A stretch of DNA of 64,000 bases from NCBI RefSeq assembly GCF_001655675.1, contig NZ_LYRP01000049.1, forward strand, positions 1-64,000, in the 5' to 3' direction. This DNA is from Mangrovibacter phragmitis (GTDB lineage Bacteria > Pseudomonadota > Gammaproteobacteria > Enterobacterales > Enterobacteriaceae). Positions 41,369 to 51,590 of this stretch are shown one piece after another (the stretch's first letter is position 1; every line of letters starts with the position of its first letter). The notes under the pieces were generated by a model, which was not told the DNA's origin, ran no database searches, and saw only the letters and a program-made list of their open reading frames with translations. The position numbers and the translations under genes are program-made.

Positions 41369-44253
41369 TCAGCCCCCGACTGAGGCAATGTCTTTTGCAA
41401 TGCTTCAACACTGCCCCACTGTTTCCAGCCCTCAGGCGCGGCAAAATCTGCCTTCCCTTGTTGACTGCCACTAACCTCGGAAATAACCGCCATACCATTA
41501 TGTTCGATAACTGCCTGCCGGAAGAAATCTGCAACTTTGGCCGGTGTTAAACTGCGAACCGCACGGATAACTGCATCATCACTATCAAACGCCATGTTTG
41601 CCCGGTCAAAATCCATACTGACTTTTGCCACTTCGTCGCCCAGAGTCTGAGGTGCCTGTTGTATCTGGTTAATTACCGCCTGTTGTACCTGAGCAAACTC
41701 CTGCTCAGGCATTTCACGCAGCCGTTTTTCTGTGCCGGTAAAGAATGCGTTATAGCGTTGCCACAGTTGAGCTGGTTGCCGGGTATTACTTTGCAACAGG
41801 AACCCCAACCCCCACTGGCGACCCACACTCATCGGAAACGCAAACACGGCATAGCCCAGTTGTTCCTGGGTGCGCAGCTGATTGTAGAACCACGGCTGGA
41901 TAATCTGCCCCAGAACTTCGCTGTAAGCCGAACTGGTGTTTTCATCAAACCCTGAAGGTACAAAGACGGCCGCCAAAGCAGAATCACTGCCGGAAATCGT
42001 TTTTTCAAATACAATTCGCCGGGGCTGGTTAACCACCACAGACCGGTTACGGGTCCATTCCGTGCCTTTTGTTCCCAGCAAGTGTTGAACCTGCGATGCC
42101 AGGTTATGCGCTGCATCAGGGGTGAGGTTGCCTACCACCAAAAACTCAGGACGGCTGCCAGTTTTCAACTGCTCACGGTAATCCAGAATATCCTGCACCG
42201 TAATGGAGGGTAAGAGTTCCCGCCGCGCCTGCCGTTCGAAATATGGCACCTGTGACATCATTTGTACTGGCATAATCGCCAGTTCATAAGCTTTACCTTT
42301 CTCCGCCGATGCCAGCATTTGCTTATACCAGGATTTAGCCTGTTCAAGCTGGCTTTGCGTTGGTTGGTAGCTGAAATACCCCTGCAACAAATCAAGATAA
42401 AGTGGTGCCAGGCGCTGGGTATACCCATTTGCGCTGACCATCAGCCCGCTGTTGGCATTGGTAGAAAAATGGATACCACCCACCGCGGCCTGCTGACTCA
42501 ACTGATCCAGAGCCAGGCCTGCCATATAGTCATTAAGTGCGAACATAACCTGATTTTTCACAGTATCCATTGCATGTGGGTTGCGCAGCACTAAAGTCAC
42601 ACTGGCTTTTGGTTCGTTGGCAAAATAGCGGCTGGGTTGATACACCACACGCAACCCAGGGTCATTGACAATCAGCTCAGGTTTTGTCCATTTTTTGTCT
42701 TGCTTAATCAATGAAAAATCATCAGGAATATAAGGGTTAAGCTCCGGTAAAGTGAACGAGAGCGACTGACCAAACTTATCCCATTCAGAAAATTTTTCTG
42801 CGCTGATTTTATCAACCTGATACGGCGCGTGAACAAAGTAAGCCAGTTTGTTATGAGGCTCATTCAGGCTGATATACCAGATACGGGCATGTTGTGGCGT
42901 CATTTCTGCCAGGCGGGCAGTGATCGCCTGCAAGTCGTACTCATCTGCAATATTACCGGCATCCAAAACATGGCTGACCGGCACACGAATCATGGTATCG
43001 GCTAACCACTGCACATAATCCATGTCGCGAGTAATGGAGGGAAAGCGAAAATCTAAATCAAGGACATGTGCCATTTCGTCAAAATAACGCTTGCTGATGC
43101 CTTGAGCCTTCAGGGTGTTGATATAACGGAAAATAGCAGAAACAACTTCATCGCGGTGAGCAAGGCCTTTATCAGTCAGAGAAACGGAAATGGCGAAAAC
43201 ACCGCTATTACCGGCAACGACGGGATCAGAATCAGCACGAATACTGTCCGCCAGTCCCTGAGTTTGCAACCAGTCAGACAAGGTATTTTTACTGCGGCTG
43301 CTAATCAGGTAGCCAATAAGCTCATCCGTTTTGCTGCGAAATTTATCGCTATTATTGGCAATGCGGAACTCAACCCGCACCACTTTGCGTGGTAACGCAG
43401 GCACATAGTGAATAATAATACCGGTCTGAGCAGCCGTGACAACAGGTACAGTTACCTCAGGGCGCTGGATATGCCTGTTGGGAACTCGCCCATAAGTTTG
43501 CACAGCCAGCGCGGCTAATTCCGCCAGCGGTTTATTGCTGTAAATAACCGCTTTCATGATATTTGCCGAGTAGTACTCGTCGTGAAAGTGATGCAATGCA
43601 TCCAGCAATTTACTGCCGGGTTTATCGCGCAGTGTTTCCAGGTTACCCCCAGAAAAACGTGCTGCAGGGTGTGCCGGATTAATAGTTTCGGCACTGACCT
43701 GCGCCATGCGCATACCATCACGCTCCCGGGCAAGAGTCAGTTCCGCATTCACTGCGTTGCGCTCGCGCTCTGCGTATTCCGGTGCCAATAATGGCTGGGC
43801 GATGGCATCAGCAAGGCGGTCAACCGCACCCGCCAGCGCATCGTTTTCCACTTCAAGGTAGAACGCGGTGCGGTAGGGGGCGGTGCTGGCGTTATGGCTG
43901 CCACCATGAAGTTTGAGGTATTCGGCCAGGCAATCCGGTTGCGGATATTTTTTGGAGCCCATCAGGGTCATGTGCTCAAGGTAATGAGCCAAACCCAGGT
44001 GGTTATCCGGATCCTGCAAAGAGCCTACAGGAACAACAAGTGCAGACAGCGATTTCACTGCCTGTGGGTCGGAGACTAATAGTACCGTCATGTGGTTATC
44101 AAGCTGTATCGCCTGATACAGACGGGGGTCGCTCGCACTTTTATGGATAGTCTGCCGGATGGGTTGCCAGCCGGTATCGGCCTGGCTTAAAGGGGCCCAA
44201 AAGAGCACAACATAAACAAACAGCGCATAAAACCAGGTACTGCTCTTAGGCAT
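41365..44253 (-). CDS. ptrA: Protease III (pitrilysin)
   Basis: Periplasmic zinc peptidase of the M16 family that degrades small polypeptides. 962 residues, the E. coli length. Signal peptide (ALFVYVVLFWAPLSQA), inverted zinc motif HYLEH near residue 90 with the downstream glutamate in ERNAVNAE, then three further inactive M16 domains. It lies between recC and recB as in other enterobacteria, though it has no known part in recombination. A 103-bp gap to recC may hold its promoter. Confidence 0.96.
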   Translation of the reverse strand: MPKSSTWFYALFVYVVLFWAPLSQADTGWQPIRQTIHKSASDPRLYQAIQLDNHMTVLLVSDPQAVKSLSALVVPVGSLQDPDNHLGLAHYLEHMTLMGSKKYPQPDCLAEYLKLHGGSHNASTAPYRTAFYLEVENDALAGAVDRLADAIAQPLLAPEYAERERNAVNAELTLARERDGMRMAQVSAETINPAHPAARFSGGNLETLRDKPGSKLLDALHHFHDEYYSANIMKAVIYSNKPLAELAALAVQTYGRVPNRHIQRPEVTVPVVTAAQTGIIIHYVPALPRKVVRVEFRIANNSDKFRSKTDELIGYLISSRSKNTLSDWLQTQGLADSIRADSDPVVAGNSGVFAISVSLTDKGLAHRDEVVSAIFRYINTLKAQGISKRYFDEMAHVLDLDFRFPSITRDMDYVQWLADTMIRVPVSHVLDAGNIADEYDLQAITARLAEMTPQHARIWYISLNEPHNKLAYFVHAPYQVDKISAEKFSEWDKFGQSLSFTLPELNPYIPDDFSLIKQDKKWTKPELIVNDPGLRVVYQPSRYFANEPKASVTLVLRNPHAMDTVKNQVMFALNDYMAGLALDQLSQQAAVGGIHFSTNANSGLMVSANGYTQRLAPLYLDLLQGYFSYQPTQSQLEQAKSWYKQMLASAEKGKAYELAIMPVQMMSQVPYFERQARRELLPSITVQDILDYREQLKTGSRPEFLVVGNLTPDAAHNLASQVQHLLGTKGTEWTRNRSVVVNQPRRIVFEKTISGSDSALAAVFVPSGFDENTSSAYSEVLGQIIQPWFYNQLRTQEQLGYAVFAFPMSVGRQWGLGFLLQSNTRQPAQLWQRYNAFFTGTEKRLREMPEQEFAQVQQAVINQIQQAPQTLGDEVAKVSMDFDRANMAFDSDDAVIRAVRSLTPAKVADFFRQAVIEHNGMAVISEVSGSQQGKADFAAPEGWKQWGSVEALQKTLPQSGAE

Positions 44254-44356
44254 TCAACAAACCTCACCTTTAACAACTTTGCTATTCATCATCTGGTACT
44301 GTTCAGTGCCGATGCCTGCTTCCACCGTTTAAGATACTGCAGACTGTTCTTTTATC

Positions 44357-47300
44357 TCATTTCGGCTGGTTGTACCTGAACAGGGGTAACAAAAAACGCT
44401 CTGCTTCACGTAATATTGCCTGGTAATATTCAGGTTCAAGAGTACGCCACAGCCTCTGCAACCACATATCTGCCCCTTCACCGGCTACCATTTGGTTGCC
44501 TTCCCATGCCTGAGTCAGCTTACGGCGGGCATTCTTTTGCGTATCGTCGTCCCATAAAATGGCACTATTTTCGGCATCGTAACAGGCTTTTATCCATGCA
44601 CCCCCACTGTTTGGCAGTAAAACCAGGGGCTGGGACAAGCCTTCCCGATACCCTTCAATTAGTTGGGCAAGGTACTTTTCAGCAAGATCCTTTTCCAATG
44701 GTGGAAAGACCCAACCAGAGTCATTACGCCCATACAAACGGCTAATCCCCGTTCCACCGCCAACACAATAGACAAGGTGTTCAATCCAAAGTTGCAAACC
44801 ATGAGCAACACTGAGCACCGATGGCCGCCAACGTAACAACCCATCAGGTTGGACATGCTGTAACCACCCCGTCAACTTAACACCTGCCAAAGTGATGTTC
44901 ACTTCTTCCGCTGTATCAGATGCACGCTGCGACAATACCTGGTTGGCAATTTCCTGCATCTCGTCTTGTTGCTGTGCCCAAAAAATTTCACCAAATGGCC
45001 CGTAAGGTAAAGCCCCTGCGGCCCGGAATCGGCGATATAACCGGGAAGGTTCCTCTCCGTTTACCAGCGCATTGAGCAATTGCTGATTGACCAGGAAACG
45101 ATCAAGGCTGTCGAGTTCAAAGGGCTCAGTATCAGGAATTTCTGTTTCATCCAAATGACCACTAATCCTCAACCGCATCTGGAAAAACGCCCTCACCGGA
45201 TGGCGCCAGAAGCGTTGTAACGCCTCAAGCGCCAACTCCTCAGTTGGCAACTCTGGTAACGGCTGGCGAATAAAATGCGGCTGGGGTTGCCCTACGCCAG
45301 AGGCGGCAGGCAGCCACTCATGAGCAAAACTCTGTTGTGTGGTACCAGGAATAAAATTGTCAGCATCGAAAGGCGTTCGTGGATACACCCGCAATAAATG
45401 CTCACGTACATGATGTGCGCTGGTGTCAATATCCTGTTGTTCATCGCCCGGCAAATAGTGACTTTGAGCAACATAATCAATCAGTTCCTCAACCAGAACG
45501 GATGGATAACGCGGGGTGTTGTCCTGCACCGAGCGGCCTACATAACTGATATAGAGCTTTTCCCTGGCAGAAATGAGTGCTTCAAGGAACAAATACCGGT
45601 CGTCATCACGCCGGCTTCGGTCTCCACGGCGTGGTTTTTCGCTCATAAGATCGAACCCCAGCGGTGAGAGTGTTCTGGGGTAAACACCGTCATTCATGCC
45701 CAGCAGGCATACGACTTTAAAAGGAATGGAACGCATGGGCATCAGCGTGCAAAAATTAACTGGCCCGGCAAGAAAACGTTGGCTGATACGCTCCTGGTCC
45801 AAACGGCCAGTCAGCTCATCACATAATAAACTCAGTGGCACAGGCTCTTGATACTGTGCCTCCAGCGCCTGGTCTATGATGGACTGCCACTGCTTTTCAA
45901 CCAGAGCGAGCGCGGCCTCTGCATCCGGGTCTGGTGCAAAAAAATCCGCCAGTAGTTCATGGCAAACAGGTGACCACGCCAGTGGAGTACGGGAGGTATT
46001 GAGCGTGTCACGCCAGGTTTTCAGGCGCGACAGCAATGTTGCCAGTTGGCCGGCAAGTTCCGCAACCAGGCCACTGGATTCATCATACGGCAGGATATCC
46101 CGCCACTCACCTTCAGCACTGTCCATCGCATAGCCCAGTAACATGCGCGTCAGGCCGAATTGCCAGGTATGTTGCCCGGTTACTGGCAGGCCAAGGTCAT
46201 GGACATTCTCGTCGTCCAGCCCCCAGCGGATACCGGATTCATTCACCCACTGGCGTAAATACCCTAACCCGTCTTCATCAATGCCAAACCTGGCTGCTAC
46301 TGCCGGCACTTCAAGTAATGCCAGAACATCTTCAGAAGTAAAGCGGCTGACTGGCAGGGCCAGTAGAGCAAGGAAAGCCTGCATCGCGGGGTGAGCCTGG
46401 CTGGCCCGGCGGTCAGAAATAGCAAACGGAACATAACGTTTCCCCTGCGCACTACCGAATACTGCCTGAATATAAGGGCTGTAACTGTCAATATCCGCAA
46501 CCATCACAATGATGTCACGCGCTGACAGTTCAGACTGATTTGCCAGCAATGCCAGCAAGTAATCATGTAACACTTCCACTTCACGCTGGGGGCTGTGGCA
46601 CAAGTGGAAAGTCAGACTCGTATCATCCACAGCCAGGCACTGCTTATAAGTACTGTGCTCAAAGCGTTCAGGGGTCAGACCTTCTTCCGTGGTATTGCTA
46701 AGGGTTAACACGTCATCCTGCAGACGGTGCAACAGCGTATCGCGCTCACCATCAACGAACACATCCAGATCATTAATATGTTCAAGGTCCGCCAACAACC
46801 AGGTGTAATCGCGGCCCAGTTTGCCCCATGAAGCCAGTAACGTGTTAGGAAGTTCCTGCTCGCCGTTATCATCAAACAATGAGTCCAGAGCCTCTTCGTC
46901 TCTGAACAGGGAACGTGACTCATCTGACTGGTGTCGTTTGCGTTGGCGAGTAACTAAACGGGCAAGCCAGGCCTGGTCTTTAATATCCCCCCAGTAATAA
47001 CGGCACGGATTGGTGAACAACAAGTGAACGTCAATATGCCTCCCCAATGCTTCCAGCGCCTGGAGATAAACCGGCGGCAGAGCGGAAATCCCGCAAATAA
47101 AGACACGCGAAGGCAGGCCTTCTGGCACCGTATCACTGGTTTCAAGGGCATGGATAAATCGGGTATATAACCCGGCGCGGTGCCAGCCAGGCTGGCCCAG
47201 TTCAGCAGTATGTGCGACCAGTGCCCGCCATAATGGTGCCTGCCACACCTGGGCATCGTCTAATTCACCAAGTAACTGCCCGCTCTCCCAGGCAGTCAGC

Positions 47301-47734
47301 CATTCGGGCCGATACACCAGGTACTGGTCATAAAGGTCAGCTACCCGTGAAGCAAGTTGGAAGCACTTACGCTGGTCGATGTCATCGTCAAGGTAATGGC
47401 GCAGAGCCGCAAACTCAGGCTCTGGTATCATGGCTGGTAACAGTGACATGAGTTTCCAGGTCATCCCGGGTTTACTGAAGGCACTCTCCTGCGGAATGCC
47501 CGGCAGAACCGTGACAAACATTTCCCAGATAAAACGTGCCGGTAAGGGAAATGACATGTTAGCAGCAATACCGAATTTCTGTGCCAGAGTCATTTGCAAC
47601 CATTGCGCCATCCCGGTGCTTTGCACCAATACCACTTCTTCAGCGAAGGGGTCGGGTAATGGTTGTTGCTCAATAATAAACGCCATGATCTCTTCCAGAA
47701 CGTCCAGGCGATTTGAGTGATAGACCCTTAACAT
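44357..47734 (-). CDS. recC: Exonuclease V subunit RecC
   Basis: Chi-scanning subunit of RecBCD, built from inactivated helicase and nuclease domains. 1125 residues (1122 in E. coli). Starts MLRVYHSNRLDVLEEIM; typical segments are VLVQSTGMAQWLQM, FNLP-type FPLPARFIWEMF and PMRSIPFKVVCLLGMNDGVYPR. Begins 12 bp after ppdC, so the prepilin-like cluster may read into it. Confidence 0.96.
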   Translation of the reverse strand: MLRVYHSNRLDVLEEIMAFIIEQQPLPDPFAEEVVLVQSTGMAQWLQMTLAQKFGIAANMSFPLPARFIWEMFVTVLPGIPQESAFSKPGMTWKLMSLLPAMIPEPEFAALRHYLDDDIDQRKCFQLASRVADLYDQYLVYRPEWLTAWESGQLLGELDDAQVWQAPLWRALVAHTAELGQPGWHRAGLYTRFIHALETSDTVPEGLPSRVFICGISALPPVYLQALEALGRHIDVHLLFTNPCRYYWGDIKDQAWLARLVTRQRKRHQSDESRSLFRDEEALDSLFDDNGEQELPNTLLASWGKLGRDYTWLLADLEHINDLDVFVDGERDTLLHRLQDDVLTLSNTTEEGLTPERFEHSTYKQCLAVDDTSLTFHLCHSPQREVEVLHDYLLALLANQSELSARDIIVMVADIDSYSPYIQAVFGSAQGKRYVPFAISDRRASQAHPAMQAFLALLALPVSRFTSEDVLALLEVPAVAARFGIDEDGLGYLRQWVNESGIRWGLDDENVHDLGLPVTGQHTWQFGLTRMLLGYAMDSAEGEWRDILPYDESSGLVAELAGQLATLLSRLKTWRDTLNTSRTPLAWSPVCHELLADFFAPDPDAEAALALVEKQWQSIIDQALEAQYQEPVPLSLLCDELTGRLDQERISQRFLAGPVNFCTLMPMRSIPFKVVCLLGMNDGVYPRTLSPLGFDLMSEKPRRGDRSRRDDDRYLFLEALISAREKLYISYVGRSVQDNTPRYPSVLVEELIDYVAQSHYLPGDEQQDIDTSAHHVREHLLRVYPRTPFDADNFIPGTTQQSFAHEWLPAASGVGQPQPHFIRQPLPELPTEELALEALQRFWRHPVRAFFQMRLRISGHLDETEIPDTEPFELDSLDRFLVNQQLLNALVNGEEPSRLYRRFRAAGALPYGPFGEIFWAQQQDEMQEIANQVLSQRASDTAEEVNITLAGVKLTGWLQHVQPDGLLRWRPSVLSVAHGLQLWIEHLVYCVGGGTGISRLYGRNDSGWVFPPLEKDLAEKYLAQLIEGYREGLSQPLVLLPNSGGAWIKACYDAENSAILWDDDTQKNARRKLTQAWEGNQMVAGEGADMWLQRLWRTLEPEYYQAILREAERFLLPLFRYNQPK

Positions 47735-47746
47735 AAAAACTCCTGA

Positions 47747-48073
47747 CTACCGTGCCAGTGGACAATGTAAACGAGATAGCTCGCCCTGTCTGCCTCCCGG
47801 GCTTACCAACTGAACCTGAAGCGTAAAACATGCCCCTTCTTCCCGCCGGGTGCGGCTTAACAGCCAGCCTTCAGGTAAGGGCGGGGCAACAATATTAACT
47901 TGCTGGCTGGCAAAGCGCCCAACCAGTAAGAATTCACGCTGCGCCTGTATGCCCTGCGACATTTCATGCTGCAGTGCCACCAGTGCCGCCAACATTATTG
48001 CAGACATCACGACTGCAGCCAGTGTCTCAACCAGGCTGAAACCTTGCTGGTTGCGTGCTATGGCAATATGCAT
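47747..48073 (-). CDS. ppdC: Prepilin peptidase-dependent protein C
   Basis: Type IV pilin-like minor protein, 108 residues. Class III signal QQGFSLVETLAAVVM: cleavage before F, with glutamate at +5, followed by a hydrophobic helix. Overlaps ygdB by 16 bp. Role in enterobacteria not settled; resembles minor pseudopilins that prime pilus assembly. Confidence 0.92.
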   Translation of the reverse strand: MHIAIARNQQGFSLVETLAAVVMSAIMLAALVALQHEMSQGIQAQREFLLVGRFASQQVNIVAPPLPEGWLLSRTRREEGACFTLQVQLVSPGGRQGELSRLHCPLAR

Positions 48074-48495
48074 GCTTTATTCTCAGATAATGGACAAAAA
48101 TCAATCCACCCCTGGGGTAACCAGGTGATTCCGGTGTCTGTGGGTGTCCCCCACCGCCATAAGATCAAATGTGCCTTCTCATTATGTTCCTCTGCGGGCG
48201 TTTCGGGGCTTGCTGCCAGTAATACACGCGCCTGAGAAATCTGGCGCATACAGGCGCGCCCTGCCCCATTTGCCGGTACCTGGCAAAGCCAGTCAGTTGC
48301 CGGAGACCATTGCTGCTGCGTTCCCCATGCCAGCAGCGTAAACGCCATATTCCATTGCGCCAGGGCTGCGCGCTCCTGGTGAATACGGCGAAAACGCATT
48401 TCATACTGCTGTGTCTGCCCCGCCAGTACTAACATCCCTAACAAAAACAGCATCAGGACAACAACCAGTGTTGATGCACCATCTTGCTTTTTCAT
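48058..48495 (-). CDS. ygdB: DUF2509 protein YgdB
   Basis: 145 residues with one N-terminal membrane helix (LVVVLMLFLLGMLVLAG) but without the G|F-x-x-x-E cleavage site of its neighbours, as in PilX-like minor pilins. DUF2509 by position and length (135 in E. coli). Overlaps ppdB by 4 bp. Function unknown; its invariable place in the ppd cluster suggests a part in the same assembly. Confidence 0.88.
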   Translation of the reverse strand: MKKQDGASTLVVVLMLFLLGMLVLAGQTQQYEMRFRRIHQERAALAQWNMAFTLLAWGTQQQWSPATDWLCQVPANGAGRACMRQISQARVLLAASPETPAEEHNEKAHLILWRWGTPTDTGITWLPQGWIDFCPLSENKACILP

Positions 48496-49049
48496 GGCAA
48501 ATTATACCCTGCCACGCTGTGAAGCACAGACAGGCTAACCTGAGGATAACGGCGTAAGTAGCCAGCCAGCGAGACCTCAAAGACTGCCGGGTTCTGTGCT
48601 AATGGTGTGACAGTAAAACGAGTCACTGCCATCCATTCCGGGTCAGTAACACGCTCCCACGTACCTTGCTGGCAATCCGGGGCCCCCCGGCTGGTTTGCA
48701 GACTTTCTCCCTGAATGCGAAACCCAAATTGAGCAGGTTGCGCGGCGGGTAAAACAGGCCATTTCCCCGAGCTGTCACTATCCCACTGCACAACCAGACA
48801 CCCCGGTTGCAGGTATATTGGAGAGCCAGCACATTCCCCATTACAGTAACCAGCCCGTTGAATATGCTTACCTACCATAAATGCCAGTTGCCAGAGCTCA
48901 TCATCCAGTTGCATACGCTGAGTTTCCCGGCTTACCTGAAGAGTAAGAAAAGGCAATACTTTCATCACAGAAGGTAATAAAACTGCGCTAATGGCGAGGG
49001 CAAGCATCAGTTCCATAAGAGTGAAGCCGCGCTGTCTGGCTATTCGCAT
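48492..49049 (-). CDS. ppdB: Prepilin peptidase-dependent protein B
   Basis: Minor pseudopilin, 185 residues (187 in E. coli) from ATG 49049, which has GGAG eight bases upstream; 13 more codons are open but run back into ppdA. Class III signal RGFTLMELMLALAI. Four cysteines in the C-terminal domain (YCNGEC, GCLVV, PDCQQG) may form disulfides. Confidence 0.9.
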   Translation of the reverse strand: MRIARQRGFTLMELMLALAISAVLLPSVMKVLPFLTLQVSRETQRMQLDDELWQLAFMVGKHIQRAGYCNGECAGSPIYLQPGCLVVQWDSDSSGKWPVLPAAQPAQFGFRIQGESLQTSRGAPDCQQGTWERVTDPEWMAVTRFTVTPLAQNPAVFEVSLAGYLRRYPQVSLSVLHSVAGYNLP

Positions 49050-49513
49050 AATGTGTCTCCAGGCCCGCACACCCGAATTCTCCCCCATGCGGAGATAATA
49101 AGTTGCCCCTCACCTGCCGGGCTGCGCACAGTTATCCGGCCAGTGCGGGCAGTGTTACGGACACCGTAAAACCCCAGCCCGTCGGTCATACCCACCAACT
49201 GAATTTCAGGTGTTACCGGGGTATAAACCTGACGGGATGATGAGGTACACCCACCATAAATATGTTCAGTTGTGCTGATACACCACAAGCCATTTTCCTG
49301 ATGGATATACAAGCGCACATCCTGATTTTTCCAGTTAGCATCATCTCGCCATGACATTAAAAATGCGCGTAACAGATTGATACTTTGCACCAGGCGCTGT
49401 TGCTGTTGCCAGCGCAACCACTGGGCATAACTGCCTACAGACAACCCCGCGACAATCACCATGACGACCAACATTTCCAATAGTGTAAAACCCGCATTGT
49501 TTCGTTTTTTCAT
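49040..49513 (-). CDS. ppdA: Prepilin peptidase-dependent protein A
   Basis: Minor pseudopilin, 157 residues; class III signal AGFTLLEMLVVMVIV with cleavage before F and E at +5; GspH/FimT-like C-terminal domain. First gene of ppdA-ppdB-ygdB-ppdC; the pilin-processing peptidase itself is not encoded here. Confidence 0.92.
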   Translation of the reverse strand: MKKRNNAGFTLLEMLVVMVIVAGLSVGSYAQWLRWQQQQRLVQSINLLRAFLMSWRDDANWKNQDVRLYIHQENGLWCISTTEHIYGGCTSSSRQVYTPVTPEIQLVGMTDGLGFYGVRNTARTGRITVRSPAGEGQLIISAWGRIRVCGPGDTLCE

Positions 49514-49677
49514 GGTGGCAATTTGCCAGAGAGGTTCAGAAGAAGTGAAGGACGATATGGCAATTCAGGAAGGCTGACTGACAAAAACTTAACAAGGAAT
49601 GTAAACGTTACAAGGCATTGCGAGCGCTGCCGAAAAAGCATGCAGGTAAAACCGTTAACATAACAGATGGCAGGCAC

Positions 49678-49704
49678 AAAAAAACCCGCATCGCAGGATG
49701 CGGG
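49678..49704 (-). terminator. thyA terminator
   Basis: CCCGCATC (49685-49692) pairs with GATGCGGG (49697-49704); on the minus strand a run of seven T residues follows. It closes the lgt-thyA transcript ahead of the ppd cluster. Confidence 0.9.
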
Positions 49705-49762
49705 CTAAGGTTACTGGCAAACAAGAAATTTTGTTTGCTGTGAGCAACCGGACGAGCCGCGC

Positions 49763-50557
49763 TTAGATAGCCACCGGCGCTTTAATTGCCGGATGCGGGT
49801 CGTACCCTTCGATTGCAAAGTCATCAAACTGGTAGTCAAATATTGACGCTGGTTTACGCTTGATAACCAGTTCAGGCAATGGACGCGGCTCCCGGGTCAG
49901 TTGCAGATTTGCCTGTTCAAGATGATTCATATACAGGTGAGTATCGCCACCGGTCCAGACGAAGTCTCCGGGGATTAAATCACACTGTTGCGCCACCATA
50001 TGCACCAGAAGCGCATAGCTGGCAATATTGAATGGCAGACCCAGGAACACATCGCAAGAGCGCTGGTACAACTGGCAGGACAGCTTGCCATCGGCGACAT
50101 AGAACTGGAAAAACGCGTGGCAGGGTGCCAGTGCCATTTTGTCCAGTTCAGACACATTCCATGCGGAAACGATAATACGGCGTGAATCAGGGTCGTTTTT
50201 TAGCTGTTCAATAACCCGGGTTATTTGGTCAATATGTTCACCGTCAGGTGTAGGCCACGCGCGCCATTGTTTGCCGTATACTGGCCCCAGATCACCCTTT
50301 TCATCTGCCCACTCGTCCCAAATCGTGACATTGTTATCACGCAGGTATGCGATGTTGGTATCCCCTTTCAGGAACCACAACAGTTCATGGATGATTGAGC
50401 GCAAATGGCAGCGTTTTGTCGTCACCAGCGGGAAGCCTTCCTGCAGATTGAAACGCATTTGGTGACCAAAGATTGAACGCGTACCGGTGCCGGTACGGTC
50501 ATTCTTAAACGTGCCTTCATCCAGCACTTTTTTCATCAAATCAAGATACTGTTTCAT
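49763..50557 (-). CDS. thyA: Thymidylate synthase
   Basis: Methylates dUMP to dTMP with methylenetetrahydrofolate. 264 residues, identical in length to E. coli. Catalytic cysteine in [12 protein letters not shown] near residue 146; phosphate-binding [18 protein letters not shown] and HLYMNHLEQ. Starts 6 bp after lgt. Confidence 0.98.
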   Translation of the reverse strand: MKQYLDLMKKVLDEGTFKNDRTGTGTRSIFGHQMRFNLQEGFPLVTTKRCHLRSIIHELLWFLKGDTNIAYLRDNNVTIWDEWADEKGDLGPVYGKQWRAWPTPDGEHIDQITRVIEQLKNDPDSRRIIVSAWNVSELDKMALAPCHAFFQFYVADGKLSCQLYQRSCDVFLGLPFNIASYALLVHMVAQQCDLIPGDFVWTGGDTHLYMNHLEQANLQLTREPRPLPELVIKRKPASIFDYQFDDFAIEGYDPHPAIKAPVAI

Positions 50558-50563
50558 GTTTTC

Positions 50564-51439
50564 TCACGATAACTGCGGCTGGCCTTTGTGACGATATGCC
50601 CAGACCATCATCACCACGCCAGCCAAGATCATTGGAATGGAAAGAATTTGCCCCATGCTGATGTACTGAACCCAGGCACCGGTAAACTGCGCATCAGGCT
50701 GGCGGAAGAATTCGACAATAATACGAAACGCGCCATAGCCTATCAGGAATAAACCGGATACAGCCCCTGCCGGACGAGGTTTACGAATAAACACATTCAG
50801 AATAATAAATAGTACGATCCCTTCGAGGAAGAGTTCATACAGTTGGGATGGGTGGCGGGGCAGCACGCCGTATTTATCAAACAAAGCCTGCCATTGCGGG
50901 TGACTTGGTAACAGCGCGATATCTTCACTACGTGACCCGGGGAACAGCATGGCAAACCGGAAGTTAGGGTCAACTCGCCCCCACAACTCACCGTTGATAA
51001 AGTTACCCAAACGCCCGGCACCCAGGCCAAATGGGATTAATGGCGCAATGAAATCAGATACCTGGAAAAAAGTCCGTTTCGTACGACGGGCAAACCAAAG
51101 CATCACGCAAATCACGCCAATCAGCCCGCCATGGAATGACATGCCGCCATCCCACACTTTGAATAAATACAACGGATTATTAAGAAACGATGGCAGATTA
51201 TAAAACAGGACATAACCAATGCGGCCACCTAAAAAGACACCGAGAAAACCCGCATAAAGTAAGTTTTCCACTTCATTTTTTGTCCAGCCGCTTCCCGGGC
51301 GATTGGCCCGGCGCGTAGCCAGCCACATTGCAAAAACGAACCCAACCAGGTACATGACACCATACCAGTGGAGGGAGACAGGGCCGAGAGAGAAAATGAC
51401 CGGGTCAAAGTCAGGGAAATGCAGATAGCCAGTGTTCAT
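50564..51439 (-). CDS. lgt: Prolipoprotein diacylglyceryl transferase
   Basis: Inner-membrane enzyme that adds diacylglycerol to the lipobox cysteine of prolipoproteins, the first step in making the lipoproteins MltA, YgdI and YgdR of this window. 291 residues from ATG 51439 ([16 protein letters not shown]), the E. coli length; GGTGA lies upstream. Seven membrane helices; HGG in MSFHGGLIG and the Lgt signature [14 protein letters not shown]. Two further in-frame starts upstream have no family support. Confidence 0.95.
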   Translation of the reverse strand: MNTGYLHFPDFDPVIFSLGPVSLHWYGVMYLVGFVFAMWLATRRANRPGSGWTKNEVENLLYAGFLGVFLGGRIGYVLFYNLPSFLNNPLYLFKVWDGGMSFHGGLIGVICVMLWFARRTKRTFFQVSDFIAPLIPFGLGAGRLGNFINGELWGRVDPNFRFAMLFPGSRSEDIALLPSHPQWQALFDKYGVLPRHPSQLYELFLEGIVLFIILNVFIRKPRPAGAVSGLFLIGYGAFRIIVEFFRQPDAQFTGAWVQYISMGQILSIPMILAGVVMMVWAYRHKGQPQLS

Positions 51440-51590
51440 AGTCACCATATAAACGCTTATTTTTCTGCCCAAAAGCAGACTGTTGGTCATGCGTACACGG
51501 AGCATACGCGCCAGAAAGCGCGCATGATATCACAAAGGCAACAGCCAGCGGGTTGTCGAGTTGTAAAGAACTATTCAACCAGTAAAGCCG